Shown: positions 32,433-44,837 of the stretch, piece after piece
Numbering within the stretch: the stretch's first letter is position 1
Layout of the letters: each line of letters opens with the position of its first letter
Assembly (NCBI GenBank): GCA_026214975.1
Contig: JAOBSW010000133.1
Location: 1-64,000 of the forward strand
Reading direction: 5' to 3'
Origin: Gentiana macrophylla
Taxonomy: Eukaryota; Streptophyta; Magnoliopsida; Gentianales; Gentianaceae
DNA length: 64,000 nucleotides
Notes under the pieces: model-generated
Told to the model about the DNA's origin: nothing
What the model saw: the letters and a program-made list of their open reading frames with translations, nothing else
Database searches by the model: none
Translations under genes and position numbers: made by a program

Positions 32433-34065
32433 TTGGTCGTCCTCGAGCAAAACAAGTGATAAAACAAAATGAATGAGGGACAAAATTCATGTAAAGATAA
32501 GATATAAGGGACAACCAGATAATACAACCGATCGAATCATAACCACACGTTAACCTTAATATATATGTATAACAGAGTGTGTGTGTGACAAGCCTTTTCA
32601 ATTTCCACTATCCTCTCTTGAATAATTCAAGCAATACACACAAATATCCATTCAGACAGTCCTAATGACTTTCCTAGGTAAAGGCAGTAACAGTTCCACA
32701 CAAAGTCCTCTCGTGTACTTATTAGGATAATCCCTAAAGCATATCATTCAGTTTATACTGGGGATAGTAAGAAGATAACTAAGTTTTCAACCATGCTTAA
32801 CCAAATTGTCAATTTTTTTCACATGTGTAGCATATGCCTTCATTCCCAGCAATAGGACGTTTCGTGATAACACCCTAGCTGGACTTCTATCATCAGGCAG
32901 TCGGGAGCTTTTAAACCTCATAGTGGTATAGGACGTTTCGTGATAACGCCCTACCGCACTCAAATCATTGGTAGCTACAACCAACATATATATAATTCAT
33001 CTTAATTTGGTATTTTTCTTTTTATTCCACTTAACTTATATCCTTTCTATCACATTCAAACCTTCAGATATTCACAGTACACGTTCAAAAGTTAGGTACT
33101 AAGTTACTGCAACTGTCTCTAGAATAACCACTAGGATACTGAATGGATACAGTTTAAAATTTTCGCTTCAATGTCAAAGGCTTACGTGAACAATCAATTC
33201 ATGTTACACAAATAAATTAGGGGTTAAAATGTACTTACGGTTCAAATTAGTTATACATATCAAATTGATCATTATATCTTCAAATCCATGAAATATATAC
33301 CTTATACAATTCATTATATTCAACTCATTTATGCTCGAAAAAGATCCAAAAACTAAGAGTTTAAACACTTATCGCCATTTCTAAACCATCCGGACTCTAC
33401 CCCCACTTACGATTTTGCATTATTCTCGAGTGTAAATGAGATAGAGAGGAAGACTTAGCTTATAAACCAGCAGAAAGATGCTATCGAATCCCGTAAATGA
33501 CCATGAGAAAGCACGATCCGAATCCCTATACCAAAACAAAAACAACCAACACAAAGCAAACACGGGACATGGTCCTCGTGCCAAAACATCGAATAGGGAT
33601 ATGGGAATAATAAGAAAATGGCCACATCACGTCGAGGAAAATTCGATAGGCAATATATATATGGTCACTCTCATAAAAGCTTTAGATGGAAAAATAACCC
33701 ACACGGGTAAAGCACAGAACATCTAAGCATATATGTATCATAGAGAATATCATATGAGCAAATATCATAGTCAAGTCATAAATTCATGTTGGAAACAGAG
33801 TAGATCATAAAATGAAATGTGTGAAAGAGTATTGAGTCTTTTTTACCCAGATCCTCAAGGGTTAAATCATTCTAACAACCTAAGTCCAAGAAATGATGTA
33901 TTTGAATGTTTTCTGTGTACTCCCTCGGGATTTTCGGATAACCACCTAATCGTTCCCTTTAAAAGACATTCAAACATCCATCCTGATACTTGGTCGTGCT
34001 ATGTGTTCAACTTCCATTATGATTATTCATTCCACATATTCTACATTTCATTAAGACTAGTCGTA
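32433..34065 (-). other. Athila-like 1 internal region, no clear gene
   Basis: Long region between gag and PPT where a complete Athila would carry pol and an env-like ORF. All frames are short. Direct repeats of AGGACGTTTCGTGATAAC lie near 32856 and 32931. I cannot support a protein here. Confidence 0.5.
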
Positions 34066-34170
<105 letters not shown>

Positions 34171-34461
34171 TCGGGCTGCCTCCCGACAAGCGCCTCTCTT
34201 TAGTGTCTTTGGCTAGACACACTTAGCTCACTATCCATTATCAAACGGATCGCCCTTCTCGCATTGTTCTTCAACGAATATTCAAAGATACGAGGCATCC
34301 AACTCCCTTCATAGGAAATTAATGGAACCATGGCTCGAAGGACCTTTATGAAGTATCTTCCCAATAAAAGAAGAACGGGATTAGGGTGTTCCACTTCGAT
34401 TCATGATATAGTGATCAAGTGGGAAGATCACACTTCTTTTACTCGCTTGTCCACAAACACT

Positions 34462-34665
34462 TCAACACTCTTCGGCTTGGCTGGCTCTCGATGTGACTTC
34501 CTCCGGGTGACTTATCTCTAATTTAGGCACCGTGTCCTCTATGTTCTCCAACATCGGGTGTATTTCTTCACCTTCTTGGTGATGAACATCTTCAAGCATC
34601 TCTAATGTCGGATCTTTCATAAGACAACCGTCTTCATCGTCACACCAAGTAGGAGGGAGGCTCAA
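34462..34665 (-). pseudogene. Acidic fragment downstream of gag
   Basis: 68 residues rich in Glu and Asp (LEDVHHQEGEEIHPMLENIE). It lies between the gag frame and the missing pol. It may be the acidic linker after gag in Athila elements; support is limited to position and composition. Confidence 0.35.
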
Positions 34666-34871
34666 ACTTCTACTTCACTAAGTTGAATGTCGGATCCTAA
34701 ATTCATAGCACTCGGCCTCTTCTCTATCATATTGAAGTGTGGGATCTAGGTCGGTGCATTGGTCTTGATTCAACTCGATCCCGAGCCCATTGCTCCATCT
34801 CGCCTCTCAAGATCGGGCAAGCATACCACGAAGGAGTTGGAAATTCTCATTGTTCTCTTTACGATAGGATT

Positions 34872-35438
34872 CTATTCTAGCTTCAAGATCGTCCGATTGA
34901 GAGGGCCTTGAGAGTTGTAAAAGTTTTGTGGAAAAGATTGGTCAGACCAACTTTGATTGGAGAAATTGATATTTTGGTCCTGACTGAAGTTCGGGTTTTG
35001 ATAGAAATTTGGATTCTGAAAATTGAAACCCTGATTTGGAAAATTGCTTTGTGGCGAGAGGCGATTGTTAAAACTCTGATATTGCTGGCCACTGAAAACG
35101 CTCTGTCCACCCATAGGACAGAAAGGAGAAGTATGTCCCACATTGTCACATAGCTGGCATATGACTGGACTGCACTGTCCTTGATTTTGGACAGCATTAA
35201 CTTGATATGCAGAAGTGGAAAGAAGTTGACACTGGCCAACAGCATGGCCAGGTTGACAACATCTTTCACAGAACAGAACATGTGAGTTCTGAGAAAAAGA
35301 CTGAGTCTGATTCATAGGATTGCGAAACATCATAAGAGCTGCCACCTGCTGCTGCAGCATGGCTATCTGACTTTGCTCATCCATGTCCTCAATCCTAGAT
35401 AGAAGATTGTATGACCCCGTTTGACTTCGATTTTTCAT
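34872..35438 (-). pseudogene. Athila-like gag C-terminus with two zinc knuckles
   Basis: 188 residues with two CCHC knuckles, CERCCQPGHAVGQC (about residue 57) and CQLCDNVGHTSPFC (about residue 94), followed by an Asn/Gln/Phe-rich tail (FQNPNFYQNPNFSQDQN). Preceding residues include a short Gln-rich helix (MLQQQVAALM). The capsid-like part expected upstream is missing, because only about 370 bases separate the start from the LTR. It would bind element RNA. Confidence 0.75.
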
Positions 35439-35596
35439 AAACCAGTTCGAACACTAACACCTAAATCACGAGGTTTCGGGATTTTTTTATTCCCTATGCT
35501 TCCGCAGAGTGGGATTCACCGAGAATCCATCACCCAACCTCGACGATTGAAACGTGTTCCTTGGTTTTTTATATATATATATATATATTTTTTTAA

Positions 35597-35806
35597 ACCT
35601 ACCTACGAAAAACTTGATAACAAAAACTAGAAAAATTAATAATGAACTGGACAACGGCACCGACTCCCCGGCAACGGCGCCAAAAACTTGTTTTTGGTTC
35701 CGTTGACGGGAAAGCTACCTACGAAAAAACAAAACAGAACAACTTTAGAAAAATTAATAAAGAACCAGACGACCGTACCGAGTCCCCGGCAACGGCGCCA
35801 AAAACT
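35597..35806 (-). repeat. Tandemly duplicated primer-binding region
   Basis: The string CCCCGGCAACGGCGCCAAAA occurs at 35666-35685 and again at 35784-35803, each followed by ACT and TG, as part of a repeat unit of about 118 bp. Only the copy at 35784 touches the LTR. On the minus strand it reads TTGGCGCCGTTGCCGGGG, a primer binding site common in Athila-group elements; I cannot be sure which tRNA. Confidence 0.85.
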
Positions 35807-36903
35807 TGTCTCGGATTTTATCAATGAGAAATAACAAGTAATAAATTATAAATCCGGTTTACCCCAAGTGCAGGGATCGTAGTATAGAGGTTAATACCGG
35901 AGTCGATCCACAGGGAATCGAGGTTGGTCTAGTTCTTAATTTTTCTAAAAGTGTCACGAGAAATAAAAACTAAAAACGAAAACAAATAACTGGACAGAGG
36001 GTTGTCAATCCAAAGCCAGGAAAGATAATTACGAACCGAACTAACTAAGTTAATTCTAATCTATAAACTAAGAAGACAATAAAAATTGCTACGATTACTA
36101 TGATGAAGACGAAGCAAAACAGCACAACGATTTTTCTCAATTAATTTAACAACGAACAAGCAATGATCCACCGATTCCCGCAACCCTCAATTTCGACTCT
36201 AGATTATCTTGTGGTGATTTAACGAAAATTGTGATTCACCTATCGAAGGTATGAACTCCTAATCTCTTAGAAAAGTTCGTCTATCAATCTTTTATCTTTC
36301 GATTTTAAAGTTTAACGCTTTCATAACAGAGGTGTGAAATCTCTCAATTTCGCAATCTAGACATTCAACCTAACAACTCGTTAATTAGATTAAAAATCCA
36401 ATCTTTACTACGGTGATCTAAGGTTTAACAACGACTCGTCAAACGTTAAACATCAAATAGCAACCATCTCTCGATTTAAATTGCATAATCAATAATCAAA
36501 ACATAGAAAAGATACAATTTTTATTAAAACTTACAAGATAATCCAAATTCGAAATCGAGATGTTGCTAAGAATCGGTGTCACAAGGCTTGTTCCAATGTG
36601 CTTTAGCCTCTCTCATCATCGTATGATTGCTTGAAATCATTTGATTTCAATTGTTGATTCATAGGTCGATTCGGAAACAAACTATGACTTTAACAACAAC
36701 GATATTTTGATAATTTCGAGCATTACAACAATACTACGGTATTATTATTTTCGATACATATATATATATAAGTATATAAGTATATATATAAATATATATG
36801 TATATAGATCTATAGATATATATATATATATATATAAGTATATATATATATATTGATACTACAAAAAAAAAAAAAAACAAGAAAAATGGAAGGAGAAGAA
36901 ATT

Positions 36904-36954
<51 letters not shown>

Positions 36955-38020
36955 TACTACAACAAAGAAAATTAAGAACAAGAAAAAAAAAATGGCCGAA
37001 AAGCAAAGGCAAGGATTCTGTTGAAGTTGAGCCTATTTATAGGAAATTTGCCAAGGCCGGATTCGATCCGGGAAGGGGCCGGATCGATCCGGTGCAATCC
37101 TAACTCGATTCTATCCAAATCTTCGGATGATTTGACATATATTGGATTAAAACTTCTAAAATTTATATCTTGAGTTGTAGACCTCCAAAAATTGCAAACG
37201 AAATGCCAAAATTACGGTCTCGAGAAACTCTACAACTTTCATGAAGGACTCTTCTTCAGAAAACGTCTTCTTGAGTACCTCGTGTTCCTCCGAGCGTTTT
37301 TGCGACATTTTTACGAAATTGAATCAATTAGCCACTTGACCACCATTTGAGTTGTAGAAGTCCGATTGACTTGATTCAAAATCCATTGGAAATCGTTCTT
37401 GAAGATATACAATTTTTATGAAGGAAACTTCTTCAGAAAATGTCGTTTTGATGAACCATTCGTATGTCGTGTCGTTTTCGGGATTTTCCACTAATACGAA
37501 TTTATTAGTCAATTGACCATAACTTGAGTTGTAGACCTCCAATTGACGTGATTCAAAGTGAGTTGGAAAGTTTATGTGAAGATCTACAACTTTCATTAAG
37601 AAGTCATCCCCTGAAAAGGCCTCTAAGCTGGGTCAAATCTCCGTCGAAAATATGTAACGATTCAAGTACTTAGGAAAAACGACCCTTTTGAACTCGTAAG
37701 CTTGTGGCACCTTCTTCTAACCCTCTAAACACCTCTTCTAGGCCTCAAAACATGTCGTTACTCGGGATTTTGGTTAACCTATAATTCTGCAATAAACCAC
37801 CAAAATACCAAACGTAAATCCGACACGACACACCGGTTACTAAACCGGTACAAAAACTATAAAAACACGCTAAAAATACGATATTTTATATAATAACTAC
37901 TACTAACATATTTAGATGAAACATAGGAATTAATGACTCGAACTGATATAAAAATACTCGAAATGATATCAGAAACGGGTTAAAAAGTTATAAAAATAAC
38001 GGTGAATTTTTCCCTTATCA
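35807..38020 (-). mobile_element. 5' LTR of Athila-like element 1
   Basis: 2214 bp. TGTCTCGG to CCCTTATCA. Very similar to 29891-32413 apart from the MITE and microsatellite length, so the insertion is fairly young. TATA box on the minus strand at about 37031-37041. Confidence 0.9.
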
Positions 38021-39916
38021 AACGTCGTCATCAAAGTCCTCCTCGAACTCCTCATTTACCTGTTCATCTTCTCTCCCCGAAACACATAAATAAACATGCA
38101 TTTGAGGTAAGTACATTTGTACAAAGTAAGAAGTAGAAGCTACAATACAATTAAGATTATTATTAAAGATGTTATCTTAGTGTGACCGACTCAATTTAGG
38201 GTTCAATCCATACCCATCGACATGTCATGACTATACGTTTCTAGCTTAACTTATCTTTGTTACATCATTACTCAAGGACACAAAGCATGGTGAAAATTCC
38301 ACCACGAGATATACTTGCCAACTACGGTGATTAGCACCGGTAGTCCCGGGATCTCCCCGGTATGCATATACGTTCGATGGATTTCCTCCACTACCCTTCA
38401 GCCTTTTGAGCCAGTAGCGTTGTCCACCTTTTATAAACATATCACAACGCCAATTTGAATCAGTGCCTAACCAAGAATAGATGACGTTTTAGCTTTTACT
38501 ACACTTATGTAATTATTAATGTGAATTAACTAGTCACCTAGGTGTTTTCAGAATAATACTCACCTTATCAACTCTACTCCCCCACCTAGACAACTAGACA
38601 TCACATCCTATCAATTACACAGACATTGATGAACCCTAGTTCATCAAAGCACAAGCCCTTTCATGCCCTTCCGACGGATCCGAACTTCAACTCCCTTTAA
38701 GAGTACATTCGGTGTTTTAACTGAACGAATCAGAAACTCAATCGGGGCTTGCTCATATTTAATTAATGTTAACATATCAGGATTAAGGGTGAAAAACACG
38801 ATTATGAAGCCAAAAACCAAGTTAAAATGCTAGAATAGTGAAAACAAGGTAAAACAGGCCAAACGCCCGTTTGAAACCCTATGGACGCCCGTCCGTAACC
38901 AAACGCCCGTCCACTAACCTCAGACGCCCGTCCGTCAAAAATAGCTACATCCTGAATCAAAAGTCTGACCTCAAACGCCCGTCTGCCTAATGCAGACGCC
39001 CGTTTGAGCTCATGCCGATCGCAAGCGCCCGTCGCGCTAATGCAGACGCCCGTCCGCCTGGGTTTTCCCCAAAACGCTAAAATCTTCACAACTCGATTTA
39101 TGAATCGTTTCTAACCTAAGTAACCTCATTTTCAGCACAACAACACGTAGAAAACATACTTAAAACATTCCGTAACATCTATGATCCTTTAACAAAAAAA
39201 CACACCTTTCTTGCATCTAATCATCTTAAATCTTGATCTAAGCCTCAATAACGATAATTAGAATTGTAGGAAGAGCCTCTTACCTTTTAAGCAGCTAATT
39301 CCGACTTCAAACCACAGAAAAACAGCAGCAAAACTGATCCTTTTCTACAGGAAAAAAATGTGATAAATCCAAACTTAGATCATTAGATTCAATCACACGC
39401 TTCTAAACGACAAAACTACGAATTGATGAGTTTGAATCCATCAAACTCGAAGAAGAACAAAGCTAGGGTTTAATCATACCTTATCAAGGCTTCAACCTTT
39501 TGATGTCACAACGTTGCTCTCTTCACAACGATTCCGGTGCTTGACTCTGATCTGAAAACCGTCAAGGATTGAATTAACAACTGATGAAAATTCCTCCAGC
39601 CATATTCCCTTTCTCACACACGCATAAGGTAAATTTGGAGGTGGAAAAAATCTGATCAAAACTTTAAGGGGCTGATTAGGTTGATTTTCCCTTAAATAGG
39701 AAAAATCCCATAATTACCTAATTTCATTGATTTTCCTTAATCACCCTTATTAAATCAGATTTTCTTCCTTAAATATATACATACATATATATATATATAT
39801 ATCTCGAAATTATGTATCTAATTATCCAAATTATTAACTCCGAATAAAAGGAACCGAACCCAATATTCCGTTTTCGCAAAATGACACGTCTGCCCTTTCC
39901 CGAAAATCGGAATATT
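38021..39916 (-). mobile_element. 5' LTR of Tekay-like element, second part
   Basis: It resumes after the nested element and ends near 39916 (TCGGAATATTA). The last bases differ from the expected ATTACA. It contains an array of about ten GACGCCCGT motifs (38865-39055) and a TA run (39775-39802). The part 38210-38290 aligns with the solo LTR at 10910-10985. Confidence 0.85.
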
Positions 39917-40396
39917 AAAACATTCGCATTGAGTTAATTTCTTTCGCGAACGCAAGCGGGTCTTTCGGTGTATAATTATGATGTACCAAATTAAAATAAA
40001 TTCTCAATTGGCTCGGCTTATTTTAAATTTTGTCTTTATGATTTAGGAGTGTTTGATCTTTTGTATTTTTTTCACTACTGATAATATTTTCTCTTTTGTC
40101 CGTGGACATAGTTCACATTGATGGTGAACCGCGTAAATTTGGTGTTTCATCTTTTTCTTTTCGTTGTCTATTTTGTGTTATCATCGTTATGCCCTATCGC
40201 CGGTTTCTTTTTCCTAATAGTTACGTTTCATGTTTGCGTGATAAATTATCATATACAAGCGTGTTTATCTCGATTCAATGGAGAAGTTTCTATAGTTCAT
40301 TTCCATGTTATAAAGTTCATTACACAAGTGTGGGGTGGTAAAAGATGTGTATCCAAAGAGTGGTGTGGTATAGGAAATTCGACGCTGGGGGAGTCT

Positions 40397-40468
40397 ATTG
40401 GATTAACCGTCGGATCTATGCCACGTGTCTTATATACGCATGGCACAGATCCGACGATTGAGTCCAAT
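40397..40468. repeat. Imperfect inverted repeat
   Basis: Arms ATTGGATTAACCGTCGGATC and, complemented, ATTGGACTCAATCGTCGGAT, enclosing ATGCCACGTG / CATGGCACAG and a loop of about 12 bases. About 30 bp per arm. The centre includes an ACGTG core. Confidence 0.75.
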
Positions 40469-40814
40469 GATGACTACCCACATCAGAATTACCTGTTGGT
40501 GTATCTATTTCATTACGAATGAGGAGGGGTAGCGAAATGTTGGCGTTTGGTTTAAAAAAAATCAAAAATGAATCAAAAAGAAGAAAAGTTGAATAAATTG
40601 TTTGAATAAAGTTGAGTCAAAGAATACTCATGGAGGCTTAGGTCCAGTGTTAATTCTTTCAAAGTGGCATTGGTGGGACGAGTTCATATTGAATATTTGT
40701 GATTGGATTTGGAAGTGAAGAAGGATAATGCTTGTCTAGATTAAGCTAAGAAGGAGATGAGCTATGTATGAGGTAAATGTAAGATGTTTTGATTAGGCTC
40801 ACTCGTATTTCTCT

Positions 40815-41093
40815 TTGAATATCCCTTTTATCCATTCGTTTAGCCCCGTCGATGGCCTAATGTTACATCCTTGGAAGTCCTGGCTGGCCTTAGTTAACAT
40901 TGATTTGACCTCGATCAGTTCCCGGCTTCGCGAGACCTTTTCGATCTACACATGGCTAAGCTCTTCGTACCTTTCAGTCGAGTGGCTTACGCTCCTCTCT
41001 CTATTAGGAGCTACTTTAGCTCTTGCTCAAGTGGAAATGATTATGAGTAAAAGCCTATGGTGTACCGGCATTAGTCATGCATCTATAATATGA
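40815..41093 (+). other. Open frame of unknown origin (93 codons)
   Basis: Encodes a hydrophobic C-terminal half (WLTLLSLLGATLALAQVEMI). Base composition differs from the AT-rich surroundings and recalls organelle-derived DNA. No family recognised; it may not be a gene. Confidence 0.25.
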
Positions 41094-41097
41094 GCGG

Positions 41098-41125
41098 GTT
41101 GTCTATAATGAATGATTGAGAAACT
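41098..41125. repeat. 28-bp direct repeat, left of Athila-like element 2
   Basis: Identical to 58336-58363 (contains GTCTATAATGAATGATTGAG). It borders the truncated LTR directly. Confidence 0.95.
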
Positions 41126-41673
41126 AGGGCTTACATGTTTGCACCCTTAGCTCCTCCACAAGCTTTATTTGCTTATATGTTTTTATGAATGAATAGTGGT
41201 GAATGCCTCTAAAAAATACAAAGGACTTGTGTTTATATAGAGCCTCAGCCGTCATAGAAAACCGACTTAAATGCCGAAACTCAACCCTAACCGACTCAAT
41301 TAATGTGCCGAACTTCTTTTGGACTATAGGCCCACTCGGTCGATCGAATGCATAGGCTCGGTCGACCGAGCCTTACACGCCCTGGGCTTTCTTCCTCTTT
41401 ATCTTGGGCTTTCTTAACACAAATGCGTGATCCATCAAAGCTTCTCCAAGTCCATCCTTGTGCTCCCAAATGAGTTACTACAAATATCACATGAAATACT
41501 GATGTAATATCAAATAATATAATAAAACCTCTTAATACAGAATAATGAATCTTAACTCTCGGCATATGCAAATTAAGCGTATTACGACTTATTATTCCTC
41601 TATTATAGCTCCTTTAAACTAGAATCGGGGATAAAGGTCATAGAATAACGGGCACAAAATGACCGTTATCAAC
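41126..41673 (-). mobile_element. Truncated 3' LTR of Athila-like element 2
   Basis: It matches the last 550 bases (plus coordinates) of the right LTR, from AGGGCTTACATG to GACCGTTATCA. About 1.19 kb is missing at its outer side. The minus-strand TATA box (CTCTATATAAACAC) and the GGCTCGGTCGACCGAGCC palindrome are retained, so it holds U3 and the start of R. Confidence 0.9.
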
Positions 41674-41695
41674 TAACCCCCACTTAGCATTTGAT
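41674..41695 (-). other. Polypurine tract of Athila-like element 2
   Basis: Minus strand GCTAAGTGGGGGTTAGT next to TGATAACGG. A similar purine tract, AAGTGGGGGGTACAAG, lies at 42608-42623. Confidence 0.75.
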
Positions 41696-43060
41696 CGTCC
41701 CGATCAAAATATCAATAAGTTATTCCCCATGCACTACTTTCCAGTGGTCACAGTATACTGACACAAGAAACTCGAATCAACTCATATCCTCTATGCTCAT
41801 CAGATATCCATTATCCACCATTCATCATGAATCGATGTGTTGTGTGCATGTGCATTGAGTTTTAAACATTCGTAGCAAGATTAGAGCTTATGCAAACTTC
41901 GTAGTCTTAACCTACCAACTTCAAGATTCCCACTTCTTAAGCCTTTTAATTTTTCAAGCCTTTGGAATAATAAGCAAGAGCGTATCTATAGGGTTTTGGA
42001 CTTGGAGACCGAGTACTACTCAAAGCCTCATAAAGAGTTGAATATTCTTTTCATATCTTCATATTTTTTGAGATACTATCAATCTCAAGAAGGAAAACTT
42101 TTTTAGAGCATCCTCTATCTTAGATCAAATATTAGCATCGAATATTACCACAAAGCGAGGCTACTTTGGTAACTTACTACAAGCCCAATGTTTCAACGTT
42201 GTCAAACACAGTACGCCTCAAGCTTATTACTCGGCTTTTGTGGCTAGAATCTTTAGGAACACATCGGACGATAAATTTGACACTAGGTAAGCATAATCAA
42301 TTATCTATGCAATGTACACATTATAATTTTACCTTTTATAACAAGCGTAGTACAACTCGATTCAATTATTGAATAAGTGAATAATAAACAACTACTTGCA
42401 ACGGACAATATGAATATCATTAAGTTTACTAATCAATAAATCGCGAAGTATAAAGTGATCACGTACTCATGAAGTATGGTTTATTTCTTATTAGATATAA
42501 TTATCGGAACTCACAAAAGTAAATGTGATTCTAAGTTTAAATAATTTTTTTACTCATTTTATTTCTTATTTGATATATGGAATTACTCATTTGAGCTAAG
42601 TGACTTGTACCCCCCACTTAAACCATGCATTGTCCCCAATGTATAAAATCCGAAATAACAAGCTCAAGAAAGGAACTTAGCTCGGATAATGGTGGACGTT
42701 GAACAAGTCTTGGAGATTCGGCAAAGTTTGACAGCATGCATGAGCAAGGGGTCGATAGCGAGCGAGAAGAAGAATCACTGCAACACACATCTTAAACAAA
42801 GCTCGACATTCGTTACAGGATTAGTCCAGACAGTAATAATCAGAAAAAGAGACCGTAAAAGGGATAACAATTTCCTTAAACACTTTTAAGTCCATAAATT
42901 AATGATTATATTTTAATATATTCCAGCAAGTCCAAAACATTACATGAGTTCGAATCTAGGAAACAGAGAAACTTGCTCTATATAACACGACATACTAGTA
43001 GAATTGAATCAAAATAAAAACTCGTTAATTATAGGAAATGCAAACACTCAAATTAAAATA
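41696..43060 (-). other. 3' untranslated region of Athila-like element 2
   Basis: No supported frame. It lies between the env-like ORF and the PPT, as is usual in Athila elements. Confidence 0.5.
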
Positions 43061-43061
43061 C

Positions 43062-43965
43062 TTAATCCCAGCCTGGATTGAATGGTGCTAGTTGCAAATT
43101 GTTCGGGCCGGCTTCGTTAGCATCATCCTCGGGTTCCCCTTCTTGGTCGTGGCCGTGAACAACAAAGCGGTGGGATTGAGAATTCAAAGATAGGATAGGC
43201 ATTGGTTCCACATAGGAATCGCCGCTAACACCGGGGGACTCGGCTCCCTCTCACGAATGTAGTGATCAGTGAACCAAAAGGTAAGGTATGCCGAGGCTTG
43301 AGAGCATCGTCTGTCATCTCCTTGCGTATCATTGCCCCCACATTCACAGGCCATCCCATGTACAACCAATAGAGCAAAGTGGCATGAGTATAGTAAACCG
43401 TAGATACATGCTTAGCCGGGAAGATGTTAGAACGGATAAGCCTATTAAGGCACTTATCCTCCCATCTCCTAAAGTCTGTTTCCGCAAATGTGCGGGCAAC
43501 CTCCCCTATAGTCCATTCTATTCCCAGATAGGCTCCAACTTCCTCCAACCAAGCATCGGACCCGTCAAATGTCGCCATATACTCTGGCCCGTCCTCCGAG
43601 ATATCCAACCCAAAATGAGCATTAATCGTACCCGGAGAAATTACAATCGGTCGTCCACGAATAATAACGACATTGGTGTCGGGGTGCATGCGCAAATAAG
43701 CATAAAATTCTCTTACCCAATTGACGTTGACCCGGCCTGGGGGTGCGACGACATCACGCCATTGATAACTTTCCACCAACTCCAAAAGCTCATCCCCACA
43801 ATTGTCCAAATCTAGACCCCGAGCTCGATGTACAGGGGCATTAACGAAATGATTAGTAAACGAAGAATATACCTCCCGACTCGCGAATTGTGGCACTCCG
43901 TTGATTAATGGAATGTTGTCTTCAATAGCCACGAACTGGGCGGCTCTGCGTCTTCTAGGCGGCAT
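43062..43965 (-). pseudogene. Plant-transposon/env-like ORF of Athila type
   Basis: It starts MPPRRRRAAQFVAIEDN at 43965. The middle (NWVREFYAYLRM, VIIRGRPIVISPGTINAHFG, about residues 83-118) matches the 'putative plant transposon protein' domain found in Athila-group ORFs between pol and the 3' LTR. A one-base frame change near 43245 ends the first frame at residue 246; the alternative frame continues about 60 acidic residues to a stop at 43062. The role is unknown. No signal peptide or membrane segment is visible, so a real envelope function is doubtful. Confidence 0.7.
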
Positions 43966-44256
43966 CCTGACAGATAAACAGCGCAGCAGCAGACGGAAGG
44001 GGCGGCCCGACTCTCGATCGATCGAGAGCGATCACTCGTTGACCGAGTGTGGATAATTGACAAAGAACAACGGCGTCAGTGTCAGTATCCTTCCGTGGAT
44101 CGAATCAATTGATCAGAAAAAATTTTGCTCGGCTTTTCAAGGTGAGTGAAAATGGTGAAGTGGATAAAGATGTTCAGAATATTTCCATTTGATTTCTACC
44201 GGGGTTTGAGAAAAAGGGAGATGGAGAATTGGGATGAAGGAATTGGGGAAAAGGAT

Positions 44257-44785
44257 TGATGATACGGGGATTCACACCTCCACGTGGAATTACCTGATTG
44301 GTCCATCTGGCATTTGAAAGAGTCTGGGCCAGCTATCCGCATCGGGTCAATACGAGACGTACCAGCGAAGACCACAGCTCAAGTAAGATCCACCAAGGGT
44401 CTGGACTCGAACGACCACGTCGATCTTCTTCAAGTCGATATCATACACATTAGCCTGGCCTCCTGGGTCCGCATCCCACAGGTAACTTGGGCAAGGAGGC
44501 AAGGCCCATTTAGGGGTACTTATGTCAATAGACCCCGCCGCCCTTAGTTTTAGGGCAGAAGAAGGATATGTGCCTATAAATATATAGCTCCAGGAACTAC
44601 GTAAGGCTTGATTCTGGATTTTCACACTGAGATACGTAGGCAATCCAAGATACATTCTTGGACTCAGCCATAAAACACCCAAAACATTACCTTTCCCACA
44701 AGTCACGACCATTCGATCTCTTACAGCTCATCCTTAGATTACACGTGGCCCTGATTCACTGGTGGTGCATTATTTAGCATCGTCA
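44257..44785 (+). mobile_element. 5' LTR of Tat element
   Basis: 529 bp, TGATGATACGGGG to TAGCATCGTCA. A TATA-like CTATAAATATATAG lies at 44574-44587. It differs from the 3' LTR at a fair number of sites and a few small indels, so the insertion is not very recent. Confidence 0.9.
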
Positions 44786-44804
44786 TTTGGCGCTAGAAGG
44801 AGGG
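44786..44804 (+). other. Primer binding site of Tat element
   Basis: TTTGGCGCTAGAAGGAGGG directly follows the LTR end. The matching tRNA was not determined. Confidence 0.7.
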
Positions 44805-44837
44805 TCTTCTACCGGTGAGTTGGTGAAGAAATCGCAA

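Larger units (their letters stand above)
39917..41097 (+). other. Unique-looking segment between nested elements
   Basis: It contains an exon-like VHIDGEPRKFGVSS reading (40110-40155), a diverged plus-strand copy of module sequence (40247-40312, GGAGAAGTTTCTATAGTTCA), an inverted repeat (40397-40468) and a GC-richer ORF (40815-41093). No complete gene is supported. Confidence 0.5.

Noticed and set aside
43225..43965. Retroviral envelope gene
   Set aside because: No signal peptide, glycoprotein features or membrane segment; it matches the plant transposon-type ORF instead.
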